NCBI RefSeq assembly: GCF_030053115.1
Contig: NZ_CP125619.1
Location: forward strand, 2,863,501 to 2,927,500
DNA length: 64,000 nucleotides
Reading direction: 5' to 3'
From: Pseudomonas svalbardensis
Lineage (GTDB): Bacteria; Pseudomonadota; Gammaproteobacteria; Pseudomonadales; Pseudomonadaceae
Below, piece by piece: positions 18,464 through 26,374 of the stretch. Below the pieces are notes generated by a model. That model was not told the DNA's origin, did not search any database, and saw only the letters and a program-made list of their open reading frames with translations. Position numbers and translations under genes: made by a program. Within the stretch, counting starts at the first letter, position 1, and each line of letters begins with the position of its first letter.

Positions 18464-19317
18464 CGAAATTGCAGGCTGAAGCCGAGCTCGGCTGACTCGC
18501 CTTGCGCCAGCAATCGCAACCCCGGTCGACCGGGCAGGTGATGCGCGTTGACCGGGTGGCTCACCGGTTCGATACAGAAAAAATCCAGGCCCACCGGGCA
18601 GTAGAGCAGGAAGTAATCGCTGCCCGTGGCGCGGCATTCCAGCTCATAGCTCAATGCTGGCTGGCGGATCAGGCAGTGACCATCCCATTCGCAGAAACCG
18701 TTGTCGACCAATGTGTCGGGCAACGTCTTGAGTGACTGGAAATCCCATTCGGCCGGCAACGCACTGAGGTGCGTCGGCATTTTGGTCCCGTCACACAACC
18801 AGACGAGCCGGGCTTGCGCCCGCAACCGGGTGCCTGTGGTACGCGGAAAGTAGGGATGCAAACCGAGCCCATGCCAGGCAGGGCTTTCGGCCAGATGGGT
18901 GACCTTAATATCAATGCTCAGCTTGCCTTCGATCAGATGGAATCGTTGCCAGGCGCGGTAAGCGAAGGGCGTGGTGCTGTCGAGTTGCAGGATGACTTCA
19001 TCGCGCGTCTGCGAAACCACCTGCCACGGCTGTTGCCAGGCGCTGCCGTGAATCGGCAGGGGATCGGTGAGGCTGTTGGGTGTCAGGGCCAGCCAGCCCT
19101 CGGGGCAGTCGAAACCTCCTTCGGAAATTCGGTTCGACCACGGCACCAAGGGAAAGCAGCCGAGCTTGCCGGGCAGGCCGGTGTTCAGCGCGTGAGCGTC
19201 ACTGTGGCGCAACAGCGGCAGACCCGTGCCGCGCACGCTCCAGTTGACGATGCTGCCACCGAGTTGCGGGGCGAGGGTGAGGTGGGTGAATTCGTCTTCG
19301 AGCTCGAGGAGTGTCAT
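18448..19317 (-). CDS. Aldose 1-epimerase family protein
   Basis: The 289-residue protein has the mutarotase features: LGGSIVNWSVRGTGLPLLR near residue 20, FPLVPWSNRISEGGF near 55, IHGSAWQQPW near 90 (catalytic His), HGLGLHPYFPRT near 150 (second His), and a late PVGLDFFCIEPVSHPVNA segment with the acidic residue. It interconverts sugar anomers. It follows the lactonase gene on the same strand, beyond a palindrome, and is probably linked to hexuronate use. Its 3' end overlaps the kinase gene by 16 bp convergently. Confidence 0.88.
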   Translation of the reverse strand: MTLLELEDEFTHLTLAPQLGGSIVNWSVRGTGLPLLRHSDAHALNTGLPGKLGCFPLVPWSNRISEGGFDCPEGWLALTPNSLTDPLPIHGSAWQQPWQVVSQTRDEVILQLDSTTPFAYRAWQRFHLIEGKLSIDIKVTHLAESPAWHGLGLHPYFPRTTGTRLRAQARLVWLCDGTKMPTHLSALPAEWDFQSLKTLPDTLVDNGFCEWDGHCLIRQPALSYELECRATGSDYFLLYCPVGLDFFCIEPVSHPVNAHHLPGRPGLRLLAQGESAELGFSLQFRYPSN

Positions 19318-19344
19318 GGATTTTCGTCTTGCGTTGAATGGTTG

Positions 19345-19436
19345 AAAAGATCGCAGCCTCGTTTCACTCGACAGCTCCTACATTGAAATGCTTACCCCTG
19401 TAGGAGCTGTCGAGTGAAACGAGGCTGCGATCTTTT
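19345..19436. repeat. Perfect long inverted repeat, GATCGCAGCCTCGTTTCACT type
   Basis: Two arms starting AAAAGATCGCAGCCTCG and continuing through CACTCGACAGCTCCTACA are exact inverse copies around a ~15-bp centre. A second copy of this family is at 24996-25083. The terminal TTTT after the stem could also act as a terminator for the lactonase transcript. Confidence 0.9.
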
Positions 19437-19467
19437 AAGAGGGGCACAACACCTGATGCGAAGGCGA

Positions 19468-20358
19468 TCAAAAATCCTTGAACAACGGCTCCGGCAAACC
19501 TTTCACCCCGGGATTGAGGGCGAACACACCGCCGGCCAGTGACTGTTCGTCATGGTCGTCGCCGGGACGGATCGAGGTCACGAACAATGTGTCCAGGCGA
19601 CCGCCGCCGAAGGCGCACATGCTCGGTTTTTTTACCGGTACGGCGAGGGAACGGTCCAGTCGGCCATCGGGCGTGAAACGGTGAATCAGCCCGGCGTCAT
19701 TGGCGCAAATCCAGTAGCCGCCTTCGGCATCGACTGCCGCCCCGTCGGGACGACCAGGGAATTGATGCATGTCGACAAACAGCCGCCGGTTGGACGGCAT
19801 GCCACTGTCGATGTCGTAATCAAAGGCCCAGATTTGCTGGACCAGAGGATGAGAGTCAGACAGGTACATCGTTCGCCCGTCCGGGCTGAAACCCAGGCCG
19901 TTGGGCACGATAAACCCGTTGAGTTGCGCCTCGAGTGGCCCGCGTTGCCCGGCGCTGTAGCGATAAAGCGTGCCGTCGGCAGCGTTGGCGCCCATGTTCA
20001 GCACCATGCTGCCGGCCCAGAAGCGCCCCTGACGATCGCAGCGACCATCGTTCAGGCGCATATCTGTGCGGGCGTGTTCGACCGGAGCCAGGAGGTTGCT
20101 GTCGAGGCTGCCATCGTTATGCGGGTGCAGATGAAAGAACCCGCTTTCCATCCCGGCAACCCAGCCGCCGTTGCTGTGACGTGCAATGCAGGCGAGCATC
20201 TGCGGTGCTGTCCAGGCGTGGACATGGCCGGTTTCGGCGCTCCAGCGCTGAAGTCCGCCGGCCGGAATATCAACCCAATACAGGGCGTTTTCCTCGGGGA
20301 CCCAGACCGGGCATTCACCGACTGCGTTACGGGCATCGACAATCAATTCGGCTTGCAT
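19468..20358 (-). CDS. SMP-30/gluconolactonase family sugar lactonase
   Basis: The 296-residue six-bladed propeller has the SMP-30 signatures: AVGECPVWVPEENALYWVDI with the metal-binding Glu near residue 14, RLNDGRCDRQGRFWAGSM with the Asn ligand near 102-106, VPNGLGFSPDGRTMYLSDS with Asn near 152, and GRPDGAAVDAEGGYWI with the Asp near 203. It is next to uronate dehydrogenase, whose product is a hexaro-lactone, so it is probably the lactonase giving galactarate or glucarate. The gap to udh is 53 bp. Confidence 0.9.
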   Translation of the reverse strand: MQAELIVDARNAVGECPVWVPEENALYWVDIPAGGLQRWSAETGHVHAWTAPQMLACIARHSNGGWVAGMESGFFHLHPHNDGSLDSNLLAPVEHARTDMRLNDGRCDRQGRFWAGSMVLNMGANAADGTLYRYSAGQRGPLEAQLNGFIVPNGLGFSPDGRTMYLSDSHPLVQQIWAFDYDIDSGMPSNRRLFVDMHQFPGRPDGAAVDAEGGYWICANDAGLIHRFTPDGRLDRSLAVPVKKPSMCAFGGGRLDTLFVTSIRPGDDHDEQSLAGGVFALNPGVKGLPEPLFKDF

Positions 20359-20411
20359 GACAGCTCATCCCCTCGGGTTTTTGTTGTTGGGATCAAGTGA
20401 TGTACGCGGGT

Positions 20412-21236
20412 TCAGTCGCCGAACGGGCCGGACGCGACAAATGCACCACCCTGGTAGACCCGTGCCGGGTCATCAGCGGCAGGCATCGGCTGGGTTTCGA
20501 CTTTTTCGCGGAACACTTCGGAGCTGTCCTGAGGTTCATAACCCAGGCAGGTGGCGAAACGGTTGTCCCACCAGACGTTCTTGTTGTCGGACATGCCATA
20601 GACCACGGTGTGGCCGACATTAGGGGCGTACAGCGCGCATTCGAGCAATTGAGTCAGGTCGCCGAAGCTCAACCAGGTGCTCATCATTCGGCGGTTGAGC
20701 GGTTCCGCGAACGAGGAGCCGATGCGTATGCTGACGGTCTCGATGCCGTAGCGATCGAAGTAGAAACTGGCCATGTCTTCGCCGTAAGACTTGGATAAGC
20801 CGTAGTAGCTGTCCGGGCGGCGAGGGGAGTGGGCGTCGATGACTTCATCCTGCTTATAGAAGCCGATCACGTGGTTGGAACTGGCGAAAATAACCCGCTT
20901 CACGCCATGGCGGCGAGCGGCTTCGTAGATGTGGAACACGCCGCAGATGTTGGCGCCGAGGATCTCTTCGAACGAGTGCTCCGTCGACACGCCACCAAAG
21001 TGCAGGATCGCGTCCACGCCTTCAACCAGCTGATGGACTGCTTGCTTGTCTGCCAGGTCGCAGGGCAAGACTTCTTCACGGTCATCGATGGCCGGGGCGA
21101 TGTCGGCGATGTCCGACAGGCGAATCACATTGGCGTAGGGCCGCAGGCGTTCGCGCAGGACTTTGCCGAGGCCACCGGCGGCACCGGTCAGGAGGAGACG
21201 ATTGAAAGGAGCGCGGGCGTTAGTTGTGATGGTCAT
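20412..21236 (-). CDS. udh: Uronate dehydrogenase
   Basis: This 274-residue extended short-chain dehydrogenase oxidises galacturonate and glucuronate with NAD to the aldaro-lactones. Visible features are the TGAAGGLGKVLRE nucleotide-binding loop (near residue 17), HFGGVSTEHSF, FASSNHVIGFY, and the catalytic YYGLSKSYGEDMA (YxxxK near residue 143). Length and motifs match characterised Pseudomonas Udh. It lies between an OprD-type porin and the lactonase, and has its own operator-like site upstream (21285-21294). Confidence 0.92.
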   Translation of the reverse strand: MTITTNARAPFNRLLLTGAAGGLGKVLRERLRPYANVIRLSDIADIAPAIDDREEVLPCDLADKQAVHQLVEGVDAILHFGGVSTEHSFEEILGANICGVFHIYEAARRHGVKRVIFASSNHVIGFYKQDEVIDAHSPRRPDSYYGLSKSYGEDMASFYFDRYGIETVSIRIGSSFAEPLNRRMMSTWLSFGDLTQLLECALYAPNVGHTVVYGMSDNKNVWWDNRFATCLGYEPQDSSEVFREKVETQPMPAADDPARVYQGGAFVASGPFGD

Positions 21237-21284
21237 GGAAGTCCCTGAACAAGCAGTCAGTTGTTATTGAATTTGTTGTAGGTT

Positions 21285-21294
21285 GTCGTACGAC
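21285..21294. promoter_or_regulatory. GTCGTACGAC operator upstream of udh
   Basis: A perfect 10-bp palindrome lies 48 bp before the udh start, inside TTGTCGTACGACTA. Related sequences occur twice upstream of the porin gene (22785-22794 and 22841-22850), so the sites probably bind one regulator, most likely a GntR-type hexuronate sensor encoded elsewhere. Confidence 0.6.
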
Positions 21295-21439
21295 TAGGCT
21301 GAAGTATCGTTAGCCTTTCTGGTGGTTGTCAACGACACATCAATTGAAATGGACGAAGGGTCTGGTTGCCCCGCGATCGATGTAGCAAAGAGTGAGTTGT
21401 GGCACAAATCGGGGATTCAACCTTGTCGTAAAACCCGCC

Positions 21440-22738
21440 TTACAGCAACGAGATCGGGTAGTTGATGATAATGCGGTTTTCGTCGAACTCATTAGTGCTG
21501 AAGTCCTTGCAGATCGACGCGTTACGCCATTTGACGTTGAGATTCTTCAGCGCGCCGCTCTGTACGGTGTAAGCCAGTTCTGACTCGCGGCCCCATTCCT
21601 TGCCGTCGGTGATGGTGCCTGTGTGCACGTTATCGCCGCTGATGTAGCGGTTCATCATTGTCAGGCCGGGAATGCCGAGCGCCACAAAATTGTAGTCGTG
21701 GCGCAGTTGCCAGGATCTTTCCTTGGCGTTGTCGTAGCTGGAGTTGTAGCTGTCATTGGCCAGGGTGCCGCCGCTGGTGCCGTTGACCCGCATCCAGACA
21801 TCGTCGCCGGTGAGTTTTTGCAAGCCGACAAAGAAGGTGTTGCCGCCGTATTTTGCCGAGAGCATGGCGAACGCGGTTTTGTTGTCGAGGTCGCCGGCCA
21901 GGGCGCTGCCGTCTTCCTTGCCGATGAAGTAGCCAAGGTTGGCACCGAGGGTCCAGTCGCCGATGGGCTGGCTGTGGCTCAGGTTGAAATACTGCTGCTG
22001 ATAGATGTCGCTGAGTTGCGCGTACCAGACACCGACCTGGGTGCGCTTCTCATTGAACGCATATTCACCACCGCCAAAGTTGAAACGGTCCGAGGTGAAG
22101 GCCGCGGATTTTCCGTTCATGAACATGTCTTCCATGCTCGCATCGTTGCGCGGGCTGTTGGCGCGGAACTGGCCGCCGTAGAGCGTCAGGCCGCTGATCT
22201 CGGTGGACGTCACCTGACCACCGCGGAAGGTTTGCGGCAGCGAGCGGCCATCGTCGGAGCGCAGGATCGGCAACACCGGCATCCATTCGCCGACCTTCAA
22301 TTCGGTTTTCGAGACTTTACCTTTCAGCGCCACACCCAGGCGCCCGAAATTGTCGGCCGGGCGGCCGTCGTCATGAATCGGCAGCAACGAGGTGCCGCCC
22401 GTGCCTTTGCCGCCGTCGAGTTTTTCCGAGTACAGGCCCAGCACATCCATGCCGAAACCGACGGGGCCTTGGGTGAATCCGGATTTGGCATCGAGGATGA
22501 AGCTTTGGGTCCACTCTTCAGCCTTGCCCTGCGGGTAAGCCGGGTTCGTGAAGTTGCGGTTGATGTAGAAGTTGCGCAGGTTCAGCGTGGCTTTGGCGTC
22601 ATCGACGAAACCTTCGGCATGACTGGTCATGGGCAAGGCGAGGGCCAGGCTGCTGCAACCGATCAGGCTCAGGGTGTGACGGCATGTGAAGGTTGGGCGA
22701 AGGGTGCAGACGGAGGAATTGCGGACGAGCTTGCTCAC
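21440..22738 (-). CDS. OprD-family outer-membrane porin
   Basis: The protein ends in the OprD-like IINYPISLL and carries OprD hallmarks (GFVDDAKATLNLRNFYINRNF after the signal peptide, EWTQSFILDAKSGFTQGPVGFGMDVLGLYSEKLDGG, MMNRYISGDNVHTG). The GTG at 22738 is chosen because GGGAG lies 7 bp before it and it gives a 432-residue precursor with a signal peptide ending at SHA-EGF; the frame stays open upstream through operator sequence. It probably takes up uronates or aldarates, judged from its gene neighbours udh and lactonase. Confidence 0.9.
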   Translation of the reverse strand: MSKLVRNSSVCTLRPTFTCRHTLSLIGCSSLALALPMTSHAEGFVDDAKATLNLRNFYINRNFTNPAYPQGKAEEWTQSFILDAKSGFTQGPVGFGMDVLGLYSEKLDGGKGTGGTSLLPIHDDGRPADNFGRLGVALKGKVSKTELKVGEWMPVLPILRSDDGRSLPQTFRGGQVTSTEISGLTLYGGQFRANSPRNDASMEDMFMNGKSAAFTSDRFNFGGGEYAFNEKRTQVGVWYAQLSDIYQQQYFNLSHSQPIGDWTLGANLGYFIGKEDGSALAGDLDNKTAFAMLSAKYGGNTFFVGLQKLTGDDVWMRVNGTSGGTLANDSYNSSYDNAKERSWQLRHDYNFVALGIPGLTMMNRYISGDNVHTGTITDGKEWGRESELAYTVQSGALKNLNVKWRNASICKDFSTNEFDENRIIINYPISLL

Positions 22739-22784
22739 AGTGACGCTCCCGTGTTTCTTGTTGTTTGTATTTTTGTTATACGTC

Positions 22785-22850
22785 GTCGTACAACATTGGG
22801 GCGGATTATTTGCAAGTGTTACGGGGAATGTCAATCAGAAGTTGTACGAT
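22785..22850. promoter_or_regulatory. Two GTCGTACAAC-type operators upstream of the porin gene
   Basis: GTCGTACAAC at 22785-22794 and its inverted near-copy GTTGTACGAT at 22841-22850 flank the likely promoter of the OprD-type gene, 56 bp apart. They share the TCGTAC core with the udh site at 21285-21294. No regulator gene of the pathway is in the window. Confidence 0.6.
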
Positions 22851-22885
22851 GACTTGGCGTGATTTTGTAGCATGTCGCAGAACCC

Positions 22886-22990
22886 TGTGGGAGCGGGCTT
22901 GCTCGCGAAAGCGGTGTGTCAGTCAGCCAATGTGTCGAATGTGACGCCGCCTTCGCGAGCAAGTCGGACCGCCGCACCGCCGCTCCCACA
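22886..22990. repeat. REP doublet with a disrupted right arm
   Basis: The left arm TGTGGGAGCGGGCTTGCTCG is intact. The right arm begins CCTTCGCGAGCAAG, then holds the foreign segment TCGGACCGCCGCACCG before resuming CGCTCCCACA. The insert shares GTCGGACCGCC with the broken arm of the palindrome at 54017-54215. Confidence 0.85.
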
Positions 22991-23001
22991 TTGGATTGTG
23001 T

Positions 23002-23862
23002 TTAGCTCACGATCATCGGGGGCATGGTGCCCAGAAGGGAAACCGCTGCCACCGCTCCTATCCCCAACAACCATTCGAAGATGACGCTGCTTTTCAGAGC
23101 AGTCGGACGCTGGTCGCAGTCGTTGATCCGCAGCCGATTGAACAGCGCCAGCCCCAGCATTGAGGCGACCAACACAACCTTGATCAACAGGATCAGCGCA
23201 AACCCGGACAGCAACGGCGTCGGCCAGAATTGCCCGGTCAGTACACGAACGTTGATCAAACCGGTCATCACCAACCCCGCCACCAAGACGTAACCAACGC
23301 CGCTGAAGCGTTGCAATGTCGCTTTGATTGAGTGCTCTGCCGGTTGCCGCAGGATCATCACCAATAACATCAAGCCTCCGAGCCAGGCGCCGACGCAGGT
23401 CAGGTGAATGATTTGATTGAGGATCAGCAATTGGCCGTTGAGGCCGTCGAGCATGGCACCGTGGCCGACCGGGGCGAGGGAGGCCAGCAGCAGGCTGGCG
23501 AGGCCGATTCGCAGGGGCAGGTTTGAACGCAAGGGCGTCATCAGCAGCGCGACCAACAACGCATTGAGCAGCAAGTGCCAGCGCCAGACCTGGCCGAAAA
23601 ACGTTTTGCCCAGCATCAGTTGCAGGGTCGGAGGATCGAATGCCGCGTCCCGTGAACCGGCCATGCTGGCGGTGATCAGCAGCATCCAGCTAACGCCAGT
23701 GACCAGGGCCACCGCCGCCAGCCAGTGGCTCGTTCTGGCCAGTCGCTGATCCAGATTTCCAGCGTCGCCATTGAGCAGCAGAGGCCTGAACACCCAGGCC
23801 CCGAATAGCATCAGCACAACAGTGAAATGCAGAAAGCGGCACAGCACCATCGCGCTCGTCAT
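23002..23862 (-). CDS. copD: CopD-family copper homeostasis membrane protein
   Basis: The 286-residue protein has about eight membrane helices and the CopD features: FLHFTVVLMLFGAWVFRP at the start, a central HLTCVGAWLGGL with a membrane His, and several Met and His residues in helices. CopD works with periplasmic CopC in copper uptake or tolerance. It starts 3 bp after copC, on the same strand, so the two form one operon. Confidence 0.9.
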   Translation of the reverse strand: MTSAMVLCRFLHFTVVLMLFGAWVFRPLLLNGDAGNLDQRLARTSHWLAAVALVTGVSWMLLITASMAGSRDAAFDPPTLQLMLGKTFFGQVWRWHLLLNALLVALLMTPLRSNLPLRIGLASLLLASLAPVGHGAMLDGLNGQLLILNQIIHLTCVGAWLGGLMLLVMILRQPAEHSIKATLQRFSGVGYVLVAGLVMTGLINVRVLTGQFWPTPLLSGFALILLIKVVLVASMLGLALFNRLRINDCDQRPTALKSSVIFEWLLGIGAVAAVSLLGTMPPMIVS

Positions 23863-23865
23863 GAA

Positions 23866-24231
23866 TTACTGGCCAACCTTGAAGCTATAAGCGCCTTCGC
23901 TTTTGTGGGTATCGACCGACACCGCGTGCCATTCGACTTTGTAGGCACCCGCTGCCAACGGTGCGGCCGGGGTGACGATCAGGGTTTTCTTGTCGCTGCC
24001 TTCGGTGGCGAGGCTCTTCACCGGCACGTTGCTGCCGTCCTTGCTGATCGTGACCTTGGAAAAGGTCGCTTCAACGCCTTCGGAAAACACCAGGCGCAGT
24101 TCCGACGGCGCGGTCACTGTGCTGTCGGCGGCCGGGGTCTGGTCTTTCAGATGGGCGTGGGCAAATACCGATGAAGCGGCGAACAACGAGCCGAGCAGGG
24201 CGACGGTGGTCAGGGTTTTCTTGAGCAGCAT
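23866..24231 (-). CDS. copC: CopC, periplasmic copper-binding protein
   Basis: The 121-residue precursor has a signal peptide ending FAHA, placing a His at the mature N-terminus (AHAHLKDQTPAADS), which together with the late His in WHAVSVDTHKSEG forms the Cu(II) site of CopC proteins. The Met-rich Cu(I) site is absent, as in the short CopC class. It is the first gene of copC-copD; the promoter lies in the 140-bp divergent space before the TetR gene. Confidence 0.93.
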   Translation of the reverse strand: MLLKKTLTTVALLGSLFAASSVFAHAHLKDQTPAADSTVTAPSELRLVFSEGVEATFSKVTISKDGSNVPVKSLATEGSDKKTLIVTPAAPLAAGAYKVEWHAVSVDTHKSEGAYSFKVGQ

Positions 24232-24371
24232 CGTGGAATACCTCTGAGGCGAGTTCGAAAAGGCGGTCAGTTTACCTGCGAGAAGCTGCGTGTACGAAGT
24301 TTCGTTTTCCCTTGTCGCCGCGAGATAGAGCGGATGCTAGTCTTGGGCAACGCTGTTGTCAGGGAGCCCTC

Positions 24372-24992
24372 ATGGGCAATCACAAGATCGAGATTCGTCG
24401 CAGTAACGTCGAGAAAATTCTGTTGGGGGCCGAAAAGGTGTTCGCCGAAAAAGGTTTCGGCGGCACCGCCATGGCCGACATCGCTGCCGAAGTGCAACTG
24501 CCGCGCTCCAACCTGCATTACTACTTCAGCACCAAGAGTGATCTGTACAGCGCCGTGCTGTTGGGTTTGCTGGAAGTGTGGAAACAGGATGCCCTGTGCT
24601 TCGAGATGTTCGACGATCCGCGCGTGGTGCTCAGCAGCTACATCCGCGCCAAGATGAACCACTCCCGCAGCAGGCCTTACGGCTCCAAAGTCTGGGCCAA
24701 CGAAATCATCCACGGCGCGCCGACCCTGGGTGAGAAGCTGGACGTCAGTCTGTACGACTGGGCCAAAATGAAAGAGGCGAAAATTCGCCAGTGGGTGGAC
24801 GACAAACGCATCCTGCCGGTGGAGCCTTCAAGCCTGCTGTACATGATCTGGGCGTCGACCCAGCACTATGCCGACTTTGATCATCAGGTGAATATTCTGA
24901 ATGACCATCAGCCGTTGTCGGACATGCAGTTCGAGCGGGCGGTGCAGACGGTGACGAGTGTGATCTTGCGGGGGATCGGCTTGGAGCCGTGA
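24372..24992 (+). CDS. TetR-family regulator, RutR-like
   Basis: The 206-residue protein starts at ATG 24372 (GGGAGCC upstream) and has a TetR HTH at residues ~12-60 (ILLGAEKVFAEKGFGGTAMA, then LPRSNLHYYFSTKSDLY). The C-terminal part (ANEIIHGAPTLGEKL, MIWASTQHYADFDHQ) is that of the RutR/YcdC C-terminal domain, which senses pyrimidines in RutR. It is convergent with the pydA-pydX operon, so it is the likely regulator of pyrimidine catabolism here. In-frame codons before 24372 are not supported. Confidence 0.85.
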   Translation: MGNHKIEIRRSNVEKILLGAEKVFAEKGFGGTAMADIAAEVQLPRSNLHYYFSTKSDLYSAVLLGLLEVWKQDALCFEMFDDPRVVLSSYIRAKMNHSRSRPYGSKVWANEIIHGAPTLGEKLDVSLYDWAKMKEAKIRQWVDDKRILPVEPSSLLYMIWASTQHYADFDHQVNILNDHQPLSDMQFERAVQTVTSVILRGIGLEP

Positions 24993-24995
24993 ATC

Positions 24996-25083
24996 AAAAG
25001 ATCGCAGCCTCGTTTCACTCGACAGCTCCTACAGGGTTACGCAATCCCTTGTAGGAGCTGTCGAGTGAAACGAGGCTGCGATC
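24996..25083. repeat. Long inverted repeat, second GATCGCAGCCTCGTTTCACT copy
   Basis: Arms AAAAGATCGCAGCCTCGTTT... and the exact inverse enclose CAGGGTTACGCAATCCCT. It sits 3 bp after the TetR stop, between convergent genes, and probably serves as a bidirectional terminator. The same family is at 19345-19436. Confidence 0.9.
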
Positions 25084-25099
25084 CCTTGATCTTCAACGA

Positions 25100-26374
25100 T
25101 CAAACAGCGACGTGGTACGGGTTCCTCGGGTCATGATTCCAATCCAGAAACGGCTTCCCGTTCTCCATCGGCACCATCTCGATACAGTCCTGCACCGGGC
25201 ACGTGATTTGACACAGATTGCACCCCACGCACTCATCATCAATCACTTCATATTTATGCGTCCCGTCCGCCTGCTTAAGGCTCGTAATCGCCTGGTGCGA
25301 AGTGTCTTCGCAAGCAATGTGGCAACGACCGCAACCAATGCACGCCTCCTGGTCAATCCTGGCGATCACTTGATAGTTAATGTCCAGATACTTCCAGTCC
25401 GTGGTGTTGCCCACCGCACGCCCGGAAAACTCTGACACGCTGGCGTAGCCCTGCCTGTCCATCCAGCGCGATAAACCGTCTTTCATCTCCTCGACAATCC
25501 GGAAGCCATGCAGCATCGCCGCCGTGCACACCTGCACCGAGCCGCTGCCCAGCGCAATAAACTCCGCCGCGTCACGCCAGCTGCCAATGCCGCCAATGCC
25601 GGAGATTGGCAGGCCTTGCGTCTGTGGATCGCGGGCGATTTCGGCGACCATGTTCAGCGCGATCGGCTTCACCGCCGAACCGCAATAACCGCCGTGGGTG
25701 CTTTGGCTGCCCACGGAGGGATTGGCGACCATGCGCTCCAGGTTGACGCTGGTGATCGAGTTGATCGTGTTGATCAGCGACACCGCGTCCGCACCACCAC
25801 GATGGGCTGCGCGGGCGGCGACGCGAATGTCGGTGATGTTCGGCGTGAGCTTGACGATCACCGGCAGCGAGCAATACGTCTTGCACCAACGGGTGACCTG
25901 TTCGACGTACTCCGGCACCTGCCCGACCGCCGCGCCCATGCCGCGCTCCGGCATCCCGTGCGGGCAACCGAAGTTCAGTTCGATGCCATCGGCGCCGGTG
26001 GCTTCCACCAGTGGCAGGATGAATTTCCAGGACTCTTCGACGCAGGGCACCATCAGCGACACAATCAGTGCACGGTCCGGCCAGTCCTTTTTGACCTGAG
26101 TGATTTCCCGCAGGTTGATCTCCAGCGAACGATCGGTGATCAGCTCGATGTTGTTGAAGCCCACCACTTCACGGTTGGCACCGAAATGAGCCGAGTAACG
26201 GGACGACACGTTGACCGCCGCCGGGTCTTCACCCAGTGTTTTCCAGACCACGCCACCCCAACCCGCCTCGAAGGCGCGAACCACGTTGTAGGCCTTGTCG
26301 GTCGGTGGCGCGGAGGCCAGCCAGAACGGGTTGGGGGCTTTGATGCCGGCGAAGACAATCGAGAGATCGGCCAT
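25100..26374 (-). CDS. pydA: Dihydropyrimidine dehydrogenase, PreA/PydA subunit
   Basis: PydA is the FMN/Fe-S subunit that reduces uracil and thymine to their dihydro forms. The 424-residue protein has a TIM-barrel FMN domain (NPFWLASAPPTDKAYNVVRA near residue 15, NFGCPHGMPERGMGAAVGQ near 133 with the active-site region, GIGGIGSWRDAAEFI near 260) followed by two 4Fe-4S ferredoxin motifs, CIGCGRCHIACE and CVGCNLCQITCP, near residues 343 and 376. pydX stops directly before its ATG. The partner genes complete the reductive pathway. Confidence 0.95.
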   Translation of the reverse strand: MADLSIVFAGIKAPNPFWLASAPPTDKAYNVVRAFEAGWGGVVWKTLGEDPAAVNVSSRYSAHFGANREVVGFNNIELITDRSLEINLREITQVKKDWPDRALIVSLMVPCVEESWKFILPLVEATGADGIELNFGCPHGMPERGMGAAVGQVPEYVEQVTRWCKTYCSLPVIVKLTPNITDIRVAARAAHRGGADAVSLINTINSITSVNLERMVANPSVGSQSTHGGYCGSAVKPIALNMVAEIARDPQTQGLPISGIGGIGSWRDAAEFIALGSGSVQVCTAAMLHGFRIVEEMKDGLSRWMDRQGYASVSEFSGRAVGNTTDWKYLDINYQVIARIDQEACIGCGRCHIACEDTSHQAITSLKQADGTHKYEVIDDECVGCNLCQITCPVQDCIEMVPMENGKPFLDWNHDPRNPYHVAV

